DNA of 64,000 nucleotides from positions 682,001 to 746,000 of the forward strand of contig NZ_VFOX01000002.1 of assembly GCF_006716345.1 (NCBI RefSeq), read 5' to 3'. The position numbers and the translations under genes were made by a program. Shown here piece by piece: positions 41,539 through 49,952 of this stretch. Numbering within the stretch: position 1 is the stretch's first letter; every line of letters starts with the position of its first letter. This DNA comes from Microbacterium saperdae. Its GTDB lineage: Bacteria; Actinomycetota; Actinomycetes; Actinomycetales; Microbacteriaceae. Under the pieces are notes generated by a model. That model did not search any database. It saw nothing but the letters and a program-made list of their open reading frames with translations, and was not told the origin of the DNA.

Positions 41539-42665
41539 CCGTCGTGCTCACGCCCGCACGGGCGACCCTGTCCGCACTGCCCGTGCCGACACTCCAGACG
41601 ATCCCCGATGCGGTCGCCGCGAACGTGCACCTGGTGCGTGCCGCGACCGCGTCGATCATCATGGCGGTCGTGAAGGCCGACGGCTACGGGCACGGCGCGG
41701 TCACCGTCGCGCGGGCGGCTGTCGATGCCGGAGCGGAATGGCTGGGGGTGACCGAGGTCGCGGAAGCCGTGGCGCTGCGCGAAGCCGGGCTCACGGTGCC
41801 GATCCTGTCGTGGCTGAACCCCGCGGGGGCGGATGCCCTGCTCGCCGCCGCGCACCGCATCGATGTCGCGGTGGGCTCGGTGGAGGAGCTGCGACAGCTG
41901 GTGGCTGATGCCGAGCAGCCCGTGCGGGTGCACCTGCATCTCGACACGGGAATGGCGCGCGGAGGGTGCGCGGTGGAGGACTGGGCCGAGCTGCTGCGCC
42001 TCGCGCGCCGAGCGGTCACAGGAGGGCGTATCGAGATCGTCGGGGTGATGGGGCATCTGCCGCGGGCGGATGAGGCGGACCCGGTGGCGAATGCTGCTGC
42101 CGTGCTGCGGATGCGGCAGGGGCGCGACGCCGTGCTGCGAGCCGGGTTCGGTCCGCTCCTGGTGCACCTCGCTGCGACGGCGGGCGCGCTGACCGACCCC
42201 ACCACGCACTTCGGGATGGTGCGCATCGGCGCGGGGCTCGTCGGGATCGATCCGTCCGAGACGGTGGCGCTGGTCGGGGCGTCCCGGTTCACGGCATCCG
42301 TCGTGCACAGTGCGGGAGTGCCGGCCGGCACCGCGGTCGGATACGGAGGGACCTGCGTCATGACACGGGCGACGCATCTCAGCGTCGTCGGCGTGGGCTA
42401 CGCCGACGGCATCCCGAGGCAGCTGAGCGCGGAGGCGGGAGTGGAGATCGGAGGGAGGCGGCATCCGATCGTCGGGAGGGTGTCGATGGATCAGATCGTG
42501 GTCGACACGGGCGAGGTGTCGTTCCCGCGGGGGACCGCGGTGACGCTGTACGGCCCCGACGGCGGGGCTGTGCCGTCCGTGCAGGACTGGGCGCGGTGGG
42601 CGGAGACCATTCCGCACACGATCGTGACGGGAATCGGCCCCCGCGTGCAGAGGAGCATCGCATGA
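41535..42665 (+). CDS. alr: Alanine racemase
   Basis: A 376-residue PLP enzyme of normal length. The PLP lysine is Lys47 in IMAVVKADGYGHGA. Other landmarks are HLHLDTGMARGGC, IVGVMGHLPRAD, and the second catalytic base region VGVGYADGIPR, and GRVSMDQIVVD near the C-terminus. It converts L-Ala to D-Ala in the cytoplasm. Its position between a VanY-like enzyme and a ligase shows it serves a dedicated cell-wall precursor route. A serine racemase role, as in VanT, cannot be excluded. The start overlaps the vanY-like stop by 4 bases. Confidence 0.9.
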   Translation: MTVVLTPARATLSALPVPTLQTIPDAVAANVHLVRAATASIIMAVVKADGYGHGAVTVARAAVDAGAEWLGVTEVAEAVALREAGLTVPILSWLNPAGADALLAAAHRIDVAVGSVEELRQLVADAEQPVRVHLHLDTGMARGGCAVEDWAELLRLARRAVTGGRIEIVGVMGHLPRADEADPVANAAAVLRMRQGRDAVLRAGFGPLLVHLAATAGALTDPTTHFGMVRIGAGLVGIDPSETVALVGASRFTASVVHSAGVPAGTAVGYGGTCVMTRATHLSVVGVGYADGIPRQLSAEAGVEIGGRRHPIVGRVSMDQIVVDTGEVSFPRGTAVTLYGPDGGAVPSVQDWARWAETIPHTIVTGIGPRVQRSIA

Positions 42666-43618
42666 CGACGGACGTGCTGGTCATCGGCGGCGGACAGAAC
42701 GCCGAGCATGAGGTCTCGCTGGCATCGGCGGCCGCGGTCGCCGCCGCGCTGCGGATGGGCGACCACACGGTCTCCACCGTGACGATCGATCGCGAAGGGA
42801 TCTGGCGGGCGGACGGCATCCCGGCCGGCGTCTCGGCGGCGGAGTCGCTGGCTCTGGCCGTGCCGCTGCTGGGCAGGGCCGATGTCGTCTTCCCCGCGGT
42901 GCATGGAGCGCTCGGCGAGGATGGCGCCCTGGCGGCGGTGTGTGCGCTCGCTGGGGTGCGGGTGGTCGGATCAGAACTGCGCGCGGGTGCCATCGGCATG
43001 GACAAGTGGGCGACCAAGCTGGTGGCCGCTGCCGTGGGGCTGCGCACGGCGCGCGGACGGCTGGTCTCGGCGGCCGACATCGGCGACGTCGAGTTCGAGG
43101 GGCCGGTGGTCGTGAAGCCGGTGTCGGCGGGGTCGAGCTACGGAGTGGGTCTCGTGACGGAGGAGGACCAGCTGCTCGATGCGCTGCGGGAAGCGGCGCG
43201 GTTCGACAGCCGGATCCTGGTCGAGGAGGTCGTGCGGGGGCGCGAGATCGATGTGGCGGTGCTGCGGGAGGCGGGCGGTGTGCGCTGGGCGGCACCGCCC
43301 CTCGAGATCCATGCGACCGGGCTGTTCGACACCGCGACGAAGTACGACGGGAGCGCGCGGTTCGAGGTGCCGGCGTCGTTGGACGCGGCCGAGACGGCGG
43401 CGCTGAAGCGCGCGGCCATCGCCGTGTTCGATGCGCTCGGCTGCGCCGGCGTGGCGCGCATGGACTTCTTTCTCACCGACGACGGGCCGGTGCTCAACGA
43501 GGTCAACACCATGCCGGGTTTGACCGCGGCCTCACAGGTGCCCCGCATGTTCGCCGCCGCGGGTGTGAGCTACGTGGACCTGGTGGCGAGGCTGGTGCGG
43601 GCCGCCGCGGCGCGGTGA
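42662..43618 (+). CDS. ddl: D-alanine--D-alanine ligase family protein
   Basis: A 318-residue ATP-grasp ligase. It has GGGQNAEHEVSLASAAAV at the first-substrate site (HEVSLxS), AVHGALGEDGALAA, MDKWATK, VVVKPVSAGSSYGVG (ATP-grasp), and NEVNTMPGLTAASQVPRM at the end. The omega loop reads FDTATKYDGSARF; the Lys-Tyr pair matches D-Ala-D-Ala (and D-Ala-D-Ser) ligases and not the D-lactate ligases VanA/VanB. It makes the dipeptide for peptidoglycan precursors. ATGA overlap with the racemase gene shows coupling. It may be a second, inducible ligase beside a housekeeping one. Confidence 0.9.
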   Translation: MTTDVLVIGGGQNAEHEVSLASAAAVAAALRMGDHTVSTVTIDREGIWRADGIPAGVSAAESLALAVPLLGRADVVFPAVHGALGEDGALAAVCALAGVRVVGSELRAGAIGMDKWATKLVAAAVGLRTARGRLVSAADIGDVEFEGPVVVKPVSAGSSYGVGLVTEEDQLLDALREAARFDSRILVEEVVRGREIDVAVLREAGGVRWAAPPLEIHATGLFDTATKYDGSARFEVPASLDAAETAALKRAAIAVFDALGCAGVARMDFFLTDDGPVLNEVNTMPGLTAASQVPRMFAAAGVSYVDLVARLVRAAAAR

Positions 43619-43674
43619 GCACGGCCGCGCGACGTGGCCTCGACTTTCGCGGAGGGAAGGCGGATGCTGGACGC

Positions 43675-44064
43675 ATGACAGCGTTCACTGCAGAAGGCGC
43701 GTTCAGCGGGTTCAGCGTCGATGACATCGATGCGGCGGAGCAGTTCTACGGTTCCGCTCTCGGGCTCGACGTCCAGCGCAATGCCATGGGGTTCCTCGAT
43801 CTGCGGTTGCCGAACGGCGGATCGATCCTCATCTATGCGAAGCCGAACCACGAACCGGCGAGCTTCACGATCCTGAACTTCCCGGTCCCCGACATCGATG
43901 CTGCCGTCGACGAGCTCATCTCCCGCGGAGTCACGACCAAGATCTACAGCGACGCCGAGTTCCCGTCCGACGACCGCGGCATCGTCCGCGGCGACGGGCG
44001 GGGACCGGACATCGCGTGGTTCCGCGACCCGGCGGGCAACGTGCTGGCCGTGCTGCAGGCCTGA
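43675..44064 (+). CDS. VOC (glyoxalase/bleomycin-resistance) family protein
   Basis: A 129-residue vicinal-oxygen-chelate fold protein: GFSVDDIDAAEQFYGSALGLDVQRN at the start, then LRLPNGGSILIYAKPNH, FTILNFPVPDIDAAVDELISRGV, and IAWFRDPAGNVLAVLQ. These proteins are dimeric and bind a metal or a small ligand; the reaction is not predictable. Its last 120 bases overlap, on the opposite strand, the open end of a small gene. Confidence 0.8.
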   Translation: MTAFTAEGAFSGFSVDDIDAAEQFYGSALGLDVQRNAMGFLDLRLPNGGSILIYAKPNHEPASFTILNFPVPDIDAAVDELISRGVTTKIYSDAEFPSDDRGIVRGDGRGPDIAWFRDPAGNVLAVLQA

Positions 44065-44249
44065 TCCTCCGCGGACGGCTCCTCGAACAGCACCACGCAG
44101 GTGCCGCTCGGAGTGCCGGTGATCCGGTAGCTCGCGGTGACGTCGTCGCTCGTGAGATGGAGCCGCAGGCCGGCAGGCGTGCGGCGAGGAACCTCGACGG
44201 CACCTCCGTCGAAAGGTCCTCCCTGGATCGTCAGCCGCACCGGCGCCAT
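43944..44249 (-). CDS. Small protein, possibly with run-through C-terminus
   Basis: A 101-residue frame starting MAPVRLTIQGGPFDGGAVEVP. Its first ~65 residues look like a real small beta-rich protein (IQGGPFDGG, LHLTSDDVTASYRITG, CVVLFEEP). The remaining ~35 are Ser/Pro-rich and lie opposite the VOC gene, so they may be accidental. It sits 7 bases downstream of the helicase stop on the same strand. The original stop may have been lost or the frame shifted. Confidence 0.45.
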   Translation of the reverse strand: MAPVRLTIQGGPFDGGAVEVPRRTPAGLRLHLTSDDVTASYRITGTPSGTCVVLFEEPSAEDQACSTASTLPAGSRNHAMSGPRPSPRTMPRSSDGNSASL

Positions 44250-44256
44250 CCCGTGC

Positions 44257-46770
44257 TCAGAGCCGGTCGACCGCGGTGACCGTGACCACCGCAGCGCCTT
44301 CCGCATCGGAGGCGGCGAGGTCGACGGTGGCGGAGATTCCCCAGTCGTGGTCTCCGGCCGGGTCGTCGAGGATCTGACGGACCGTCCAGGTCTCGGCGCC
44401 CTCGGTGAGCAGCAGCAGCTTCGAGCTGCGGGCATCCGCACCGGTGAGGATCTCGTCGTGGTCGGCGAAGTAGCCGTCGAGCGCATCCGACCAGGCATCC
44501 GCGCCGAAGGCGGGATCGAACTCGGAGAGGGCATCCACGTCCTCACGCGCCGCGAGCTGCACACGGCGGAACAGCTCGTTGCGCACCAGGATGCGGAAAG
44601 CGCGCACGTTGCTCGTGAGGCGCTTGGGCGCGGGCGGCACGATCGGTTCGTCGCCGCCGTGCGCGGGGATGACGCCGCTCACCAGCTCCTCCCACTCGTC
44701 GAGCAGGCTCGAGTCGACCTGGCGCACGAGCTCGCCCAGCCACTCGATCAGGTCGCGGAGGTCCTCGTCCTTCAACTCTTCGGGGATGGTCTGCGATGCC
44801 GCGCGATACGCGTCGGAGAGGTACCGCAGCACCACGCCCTCTGAGCGGGCGATCTTGTAGTACGCGACATATTCCCCGAACGACATGGCCCGCTCGTACA
44901 TGTCGCGCACCACCGACTTCGGGTGCAGCTCGAAATCGCGGATCCACGGCTGCGCCGCGCTGAATGTCTCGAACGCGGCGCTCAGGAGCTCGTCCAAGGG
45001 CTTCGGATAGGTCACCTGCTCGATCAGTTCCATGCGCTCGTCGTACTCGATGCCCTCGGCCTTCATCGCGCCGATCGCCTCGCCGCGGGCGAGGAACTCC
45101 TGTTGCCCGAGGATGGCGCGGGGGTCGTCGAGGGTCGATTCGACGATCGAGATCATGTCGAGCGCGTACTGCGCGGTTCCCGTGCCCGTCGAAGGGTCGG
45201 GGTCCAGCAGCTCGAACGCGGCGAGAGCGAACGGCGACAACGGCTGGTTCAGGGCGAAGTTCGGCTGCAGGTCGACCGTGAGGCGGATCTCACCGTCGGC
45301 CGTGCGCTCGACGATCCCGGATTCGCGCAGCGTGCGGTAGATGCCGATGGCGCGGATCGCGAGCTCGCGCTGACGCTTCCGCGGCTCGTGGTTGTCGTAT
45401 GCCAGCGCACGCATATTGCCGAACACGTCTCCGCCGCGACCGATCACGTTGAGCATCATGGCGCTCGTGATCTGCATGTGCGAGGTCAGCGTCTCCGGTA
45501 CCGCGTCGATGAGCTTGCGGAACGAGGGCTCACCCCAGGAGACGAAGCCGTCCGGCGCCTTCTTCCGGATGATCTTGCGCTTCTTCTTCGGATCGTCACC
45601 GGCCTTGCGGATCGCCGCCAGGTTCTCGGTCTCGTGCTCCGGCGCCTGAGCGACAACGGTGCCGGCGGTGTCGTACCCGGCGCGACCGGCACGCCCGGCG
45701 ATCTGGTGGAATTCGCGGGCGTTGAGCTGCCGCATCCGGGTGCCGTCGAACTTCGCGAGTGCGGTGAGCAGCACCGTCCGGATGGGCACGTTGATGCCGA
45801 CGCCGAGCGTGTCGGTGCCGCAGATCACGCGCAGCAGTCCGCGCTGCGCGAGCTGTTCGACCAGACGCCGGTACTTCGGCAGCATCCCCGCGTGGTGCAC
45901 GCCGATGCCGGCGCGGAGAAAGTGCGACAGCGTCTTGCCGAACGCGGTGGTGAAGCGGAACCCGCCGATCAGCTCGGCGATCTGGTCGCGCTGCTCACGG
46001 GTGGCGACCTTGGTGCTCGACAGGGCCTGGGCGCGCTCCATCGCGGCCGCCTGCGAGAAGTGGACGATGTAGATCGGCGCCTGCCCCGTGCCCAGCAGGT
46101 CGTCGATGGTCTCGTGGATCGGTGTCTGCTCGTAGAAGAAGTGCAGCGGCACCGGGCGCTCGACACCCGTCACCGAGGCCGTCTCCCTGCCCGTGCGGCG
46201 AGACAGGTCGGCGGCGAGCTCCGTCACGTCACCGAGCGTCGCGGACATCAGGATGAACTGCGCCTGCGGCAACTCGAGCAGCGGCACCTGCCACGCCCAG
46301 CCGCGGTCGGGGTCGGCGTAGAAGTGGAACTCGTCCATCACGACCTGACCGACCGGCAGATCCGTGCCCTGACGGAGTGCGAGGTTCGCGAGGATCTCGG
46401 CCGTGCAGCAGATGATCGGCGCATCCGCGTTGACCGAGGAGTCGCCGGTGATCATGCCGACGTTCTCGGCGCCGAAGACATCGACGAGGGAGAAGAACTT
46501 CTCACTCACCAGCGCCTTGATCGGCGCGGTGTAGTAGCTGCGGACGCCGGCGTTCAGCGCAGAGAAGTGCGCGCCGATCGCGACGAGCGACTTACCGGTG
46601 CCCGTCGGAGTCGACAGGATCAGGTTCTTGCCCGAGACGATCTCGATGACCGCTTCGTCCTGCGCGGGGTACAGCCGGATCCCGGTGGACTCCGCCCACT
46701 CGACGAACGCCAGATAGACGGTGTCCGCATCGGCTCCGGCGGGAGGGGCGGCGTCGAGGAGGGAAGGCAT
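44257..46770 (-). CDS. DEAD/DEAH-box helicase with DUF3516 C-terminal domain
   Basis: An 837-residue SF2 helicase of the Ski2/Mtr4-like group. Motif I is STPTGTGKS (residues ~53-61), motif II DEFH (~146), motif III SAT (~174), and motif VI QIAGRAGRAG (~368). The second RecA-like domain contains HHAGMLPKYRRLVEQL. Beyond residue ~430 is the actinobacterial DUF3516 region, helix-rich with WIRDFELHPKSVVRDMYERAM. It probably unwinds RNA; some relatives act on DNA. It is downstream of deoD with a 39-base gap. Confidence 0.9.
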   Translation of the reverse strand: MPSLLDAAPPAGADADTVYLAFVEWAESTGIRLYPAQDEAVIEIVSGKNLILSTPTGTGKSLVAIGAHFSALNAGVRSYYTAPIKALVSEKFFSLVDVFGAENVGMITGDSSVNADAPIICCTAEILANLALRQGTDLPVGQVVMDEFHFYADPDRGWAWQVPLLELPQAQFILMSATLGDVTELAADLSRRTGRETASVTGVERPVPLHFFYEQTPIHETIDDLLGTGQAPIYIVHFSQAAAMERAQALSSTKVATREQRDQIAELIGGFRFTTAFGKTLSHFLRAGIGVHHAGMLPKYRRLVEQLAQRGLLRVICGTDTLGVGINVPIRTVLLTALAKFDGTRMRQLNAREFHQIAGRAGRAGYDTAGTVVAQAPEHETENLAAIRKAGDDPKKKRKIIRKKAPDGFVSWGEPSFRKLIDAVPETLTSHMQITSAMMLNVIGRGGDVFGNMRALAYDNHEPRKRQRELAIRAIGIYRTLRESGIVERTADGEIRLTVDLQPNFALNQPLSPFALAAFELLDPDPSTGTGTAQYALDMISIVESTLDDPRAILGQQEFLARGEAIGAMKAEGIEYDERMELIEQVTYPKPLDELLSAAFETFSAAQPWIRDFELHPKSVVRDMYERAMSFGEYVAYYKIARSEGVVLRYLSDAYRAASQTIPEELKDEDLRDLIEWLGELVRQVDSSLLDEWEELVSGVIPAHGGDEPIVPPAPKRLTSNVRAFRILVRNELFRRVQLAAREDVDALSEFDPAFGADAWSDALDGYFADHDEILTGADARSSKLLLLTEGAETWTVRQILDDPAGDHDWGISATVDLAASDAEGAAVVTVTAVDRL

Positions 46771-46809
46771 GGTCCTCCGATCATCCCATCCCGGCCTGGA
46801 CGAACCGAC

Positions 46810-47523
46810 TCAGACCGCGGTCGCCGCCTGCAGGGCGATGCGGATCATGTCGCCGAAGGTCTGCTCGCGCTCCTGCGCCGTGGTCTCCTCGCCGGTGACG
46901 ATGTGATCCGACACCGTGCAGATGCTCAGGGCCCGCCGGCCATGGAACGCGGCGAGGGTGTACAGCCCGCTGGTCTCCATCTCCACCCCGAGCGCGCCGT
47001 GCTGCACGAACGGTGCCGTGAGCTCGGGGCGCGTGCTGTAGAACTGGTCGCTCGACAGCAGCAGACCCACGTGCACGGCGGAGTCCAGCGGCTCGCGCTC
47101 GCTCGCCTCCACCGCGGCGCGCAGCAGCGAGAAGTCCGCGACGGGGGCGTAGTCGAGTCCGTGGAAGCGCACGCGGTTGATGCCGGAGTCCGTGCACGCG
47201 CCGTTCGCGATGATGATGTCGCGCACCTTCAGCCGCTCGGTCAGCGCGCCGCACGACCCCACGCGCACGATGGTCTGCACGTCATAGGAGGTGAACAGCT
47301 CGGTGGCGTAGATCGCCATCGAGGGCTGCCCCATGCCCGAGCCCTGCACGGAGACGCGGTGCCCTTCCCACGTGCCGGTGTAACCCAGCATTCCGCGGGT
47401 CTCGGAGTACAGCTCGGCGTCGTCGAGGAAGGTCTCGGCGATCCACTTCGCGCGCAGCGGGTCGCCGGGGAACAGGACGATAGGGGCGATCTGACCGGGC
47501 TCTGCGGCGATGTGCGTGCTCAT
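46810..47523 (-). CDS. deoD: Purine-nucleoside phosphorylase (DeoD-type)
   Basis: A 237-residue enzyme, the usual size of hexameric DeoD-type PNP. It has GDPLRAKWIAETFL, RVGSCGALTERLKVRDIII, GVEMETSGLYTLAA (base/sugar site) and VSDHIVTGEETTAQER, with the catalytic Asp in VSDH. It splits purine ribonucleosides and deoxynucleosides with phosphate to base and sugar 1-phosphate in salvage. The ATG at 47523 is 15 bases past the DNA-alkylation-repair gene stop, so the genes are likely one operon. Confidence 0.93.
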   Translation of the reverse strand: MSTHIAAEPGQIAPIVLFPGDPLRAKWIAETFLDDAELYSETRGMLGYTGTWEGHRVSVQGSGMGQPSMAIYATELFTSYDVQTIVRVGSCGALTERLKVRDIIIANGACTDSGINRVRFHGLDYAPVADFSLLRAAVEASEREPLDSAVHVGLLLSSDQFYSTRPELTAPFVQHGALGVEMETSGLYTLAAFHGRRALSICTVSDHIVTGEETTAQEREQTFGDMIRIALQAATAV

Positions 47524-47537
47524 CGACTCAGCGTAGG

Positions 47538-48206
47538 TCAGCCCTCGTTGCGCCGCACCATCTCGCCGATCCACAGCGGGGCGAACGGTGAGGTGCACCC
47601 GGGGGCCGTCGGATAGTCGGCCAGCACCTGCAGGTTCTCGCCGATCGCCAGCGCCCGCGCCCGCAGCGCCGGATGGTGGATGCCGATCTGCGCGAGGGTC
47701 TCGTTCATCGACCACTGCAGTCGCTTCGGGGCATCCTTCATATCGCGCTCGATCAGATCGAGGAGGTGCGCGAGGTCGAGTCCGTCCGGTTGCTTCATGA
47801 CCCGCACCGAGGTGAGCGACCAGGCTGCGGCGGCGACCGTCGGGTCGGGGTCGTCGAACCAGCGCAGCCGCAGCTGCTCGGTCAGAGGCGTCTTCTTCGC
47901 GACGTAGTTCACGAACCAGTCGTTGACCTTGGGCGGACGCGTCTCGCGCAGCATGGCGTCGAGCTCGTCGGCGGTGAACGCACGAGGTGTGCAGATGAGC
48001 AGCGCGAGCAGGCGCGCCGGCGTCTCGCCCGTCTCCCACAGCTCCTTCGCGAGTGGCTGGTCCGTCTTGATGCGCTTCGCGAGGGCCCGCAGGCGGCTGA
48101 GGTTCATGCCGTGGTCGTCGCCGCGCTTCTCGTTCGCGGCGCGCATCTTCGGATCCTCGAGGGCGGCGAGTTCGCCGAGCGCCTCGGGCAGCGTCATGTC
48201 GGGCAT
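47538..48206 (-). CDS. DNA alkylation repair protein (AlkD-like)
   Basis: A 222-residue all-helical protein of HEAT-like repeats: LGELAALEDPKMRAANEKRG, LARELWETGETPARLLALLI and LRLRWFDDPDPTVAAAAWSL. AlkC/AlkD-type proteins excise alkylated bases without a base-flipping pocket. The highly diverged family includes members without glycosylase activity; here the aromatic residues typical of active AlkD are not clearly placed. It begins MPDMTLPEALGEL; the deoD gene follows. Confidence 0.7.
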   Translation of the reverse strand: MPDMTLPEALGELAALEDPKMRAANEKRGDDHGMNLSRLRALAKRIKTDQPLAKELWETGETPARLLALLICTPRAFTADELDAMLRETRPPKVNDWFVNYVAKKTPLTEQLRLRWFDDPDPTVAAAAWSLTSVRVMKQPDGLDLAHLLDLIERDMKDAPKRLQWSMNETLAQIGIHHPALRARALAIGENLQVLADYPTAPGCTSPFAPLWIGEMVRRNEG

Positions 48207-48227
48207 GGGTCCAGGGTAGGCCGCACC

Positions 48228-49262
48228 TCAGTCCTCGACCAGCTGATCGCGGATGCGCCGCAGGTCCTCCATCATCGACCCGATGAGGATCCAGTGCTGC
48301 GACGCCGGCGGACGGATGACGAGGGGAGCCGTCAGCGCCGGGATCGCGGATGTCAGCGCCTCCGGCTCCGGGGCGACGTCGGCGATCTGCACCGCGAGGC
48401 GCACATCATGCCCGGCCCGACGCAGCTGCTCGGCGATCGCCGCAACGGCGGGCTCCTCGCCGATCGAGTCGTCGTAATGGTCGAAGTAGGCCCGCGTCAT
48501 CCCGATCACCTGCGTGACGATGGGAGACAGCCGCTCCAGCAGCGCCCGCATCTCCCGTAGATCGGCGCGGTGGGTGGAGCGCCGAGGATTCAGCGTCAGC
48601 GACTCCTCGCCGGCCGCGATGGATGCTTCTGCCGCATCTTTCATGGGCCGCAGCAGCCGCGCCTCCAGCATCAGCTCCTGCAACCGGGCCGGACTCTGCG
48701 GGGACGGCAGCGCGTCGGCGAGACGATCCAGACAGGCGGCCAGCTCGCTGCCCAGCAGCCCGAGGTCGCGGCGGGCGGGGGCGACGAGCACCGGGGGCAC
48801 GATCGCGGCGTTCACGACGATGCCGATCACGACGCCGATCAGCGTCTCCACGATGCGGGCGAACGCGTACTCGGGACTGGACGATCCGAGGGCGAGCACG
48901 AGCATCGCGGAGATCGCGACCTGGTTGCCCGTGCCGGGCGAGGCCCGGAACACCCACGCGACGAGCATCGCGACCACGATCGCGAGCAGCACGATCCAGC
49001 TCGGCGACCCCAGCAGCAGGCCGAGGGCGACGGCGATCACGACCCCGGCGATGACGCCGATGCTGCGCTCGAGCGCCTTCGACAGCGACTGGTTCACGCT
49101 CGGCTGCACGACCAGCAGGGCCGCGATCGCGGCGAAGACCGGGAGCTGCGCGGGGAACACCCACCCGGCGATCAACCACGCCGAGATCGTCGCTGCGGCG
49201 GACTTGACCACCTGCAGCAACGGGGAGCGCTGCGAGGCGCGGATCGCGGCGGGGATGCGCAT
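48228..49262 (-). CDS. FUSC-family membrane protein
   Basis: A 344-residue protein. Residues ~15-165 hold about six membrane helices (AATISAWLIAGWVFPAQLPVFAAIAALLVVQPS; ALERSIGVIAGVVIAVALGLLLG; and others), with QPSVNQSLSKALERSIG the usual FUSC loop. The rest is a helical cytoplasmic domain. FUSC/YhfK-like proteins act in export of aromatic acids or other toxic compounds; the substrate is unknown. The ATG 49262 is the likely start; GTG codons precede it. It diverges from the SRPBCC gene at 49421. Confidence 0.8.
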   Translation of the reverse strand: MRIPAAIRASQRSPLLQVVKSAAATISAWLIAGWVFPAQLPVFAAIAALLVVQPSVNQSLSKALERSIGVIAGVVIAVALGLLLGSPSWIVLLAIVVAMLVAWVFRASPGTGNQVAISAMLVLALGSSSPEYAFARIVETLIGVVIGIVVNAAIVPPVLVAPARRDLGLLGSELAACLDRLADALPSPQSPARLQELMLEARLLRPMKDAAEASIAAGEESLTLNPRRSTHRADLREMRALLERLSPIVTQVIGMTRAYFDHYDDSIGEEPAVAAIAEQLRRAGHDVRLAVQIADVAPEPEALTSAIPALTAPLVIRPPASQHWILIGSMMEDLRRIRDQLVED

Positions 49263-49420
49263 GCTCACCACGGTAGTCGTGCGGCGGCGACACGGGTCCG
49301 AGCGATGCCGACAGCGCGCGGGGAACGCGCCGTCGACCCGCAGAAGTCAACCCCGTCGCGGTACGTCCACGCGAGGCGCTGAATGGGAGAACGCGCGCGA
49401 CCGACAGCGAGGAGCACCGC

Positions 49421-49876
49421 ATGGTGCAGATCATCGAGACGATCGACGTCGACGTCCCCATCGGGATGGCGTACGACCAATGGACCCGGTTCGAGAGCCT
49501 TCCGCAGTTCCTCGACGCCGTGGACTCCATCACCCCGATCGACGCCACACACACCCGGTGGACGGTGAGCATCGGCGGTGCGGCGCAACAGTTCGACGTG
49601 GAGCTCACCGAGCAGCATCCTGACGAGGGGCTCGCCTGGAACAGTGTCGGGGAGGCGCCGACGCATGCCGGGGTCGTCGCGTTCCATCGGCTGACCGAGG
49701 GGTCGACGCGCCTGACTCTGCAGGTCGACTGGGAGCCGGCGGGCTTCTTCGAGAAGATCGGCGTGCTCACCGGAGCCGGTGCGCGCGCCGTGAAGAAGGA
49801 TCTGATCCATTTCAAGGCGTTCATCGAGAGTCGATCGGTCGGGGCGGGTACCGGTCACGGCGGAGCAGACGACTGA
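49421..49876 (+). CDS. SRPBCC-family (polyketide cyclase/dehydrase-like) protein
   Basis: A 151-residue single-domain START-like protein: VQIIETIDVDVPIGMAYDQWTRFESLPQFLDAVDSI is the family start, with later WTVSIGGAAQQFDVELTEQHPDEGLAW, and a long terminal helix (VKKDLIHFKAFIESR). The fold forms a ligand cavity; the ligand is unknown. It is preceded by AGGAGC near the ATG. A second, unrelated SRPBCC gene is at 4468. Confidence 0.8.
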   Translation: MVQIIETIDVDVPIGMAYDQWTRFESLPQFLDAVDSITPIDATHTRWTVSIGGAAQQFDVELTEQHPDEGLAWNSVGEAPTHAGVVAFHRLTEGSTRLTLQVDWEPAGFFEKIGVLTGAGARAVKKDLIHFKAFIESRSVGAGTGHGGADD

Positions 49877-49952
49877 CCCCGACAGGCCGGAGTCGATGCC
49901 GTCCCGGCGAGGGCGGACGCCGACGTCGCAGCCGCATGCTTGCATGGGCCAC

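Noticed and set aside
44923..47616. An 897-codon plus-strand frame opposite the helicase and deoD genes
   Set aside because: It runs across two genes with clear helicase and phosphorylase motifs and itself shows none.
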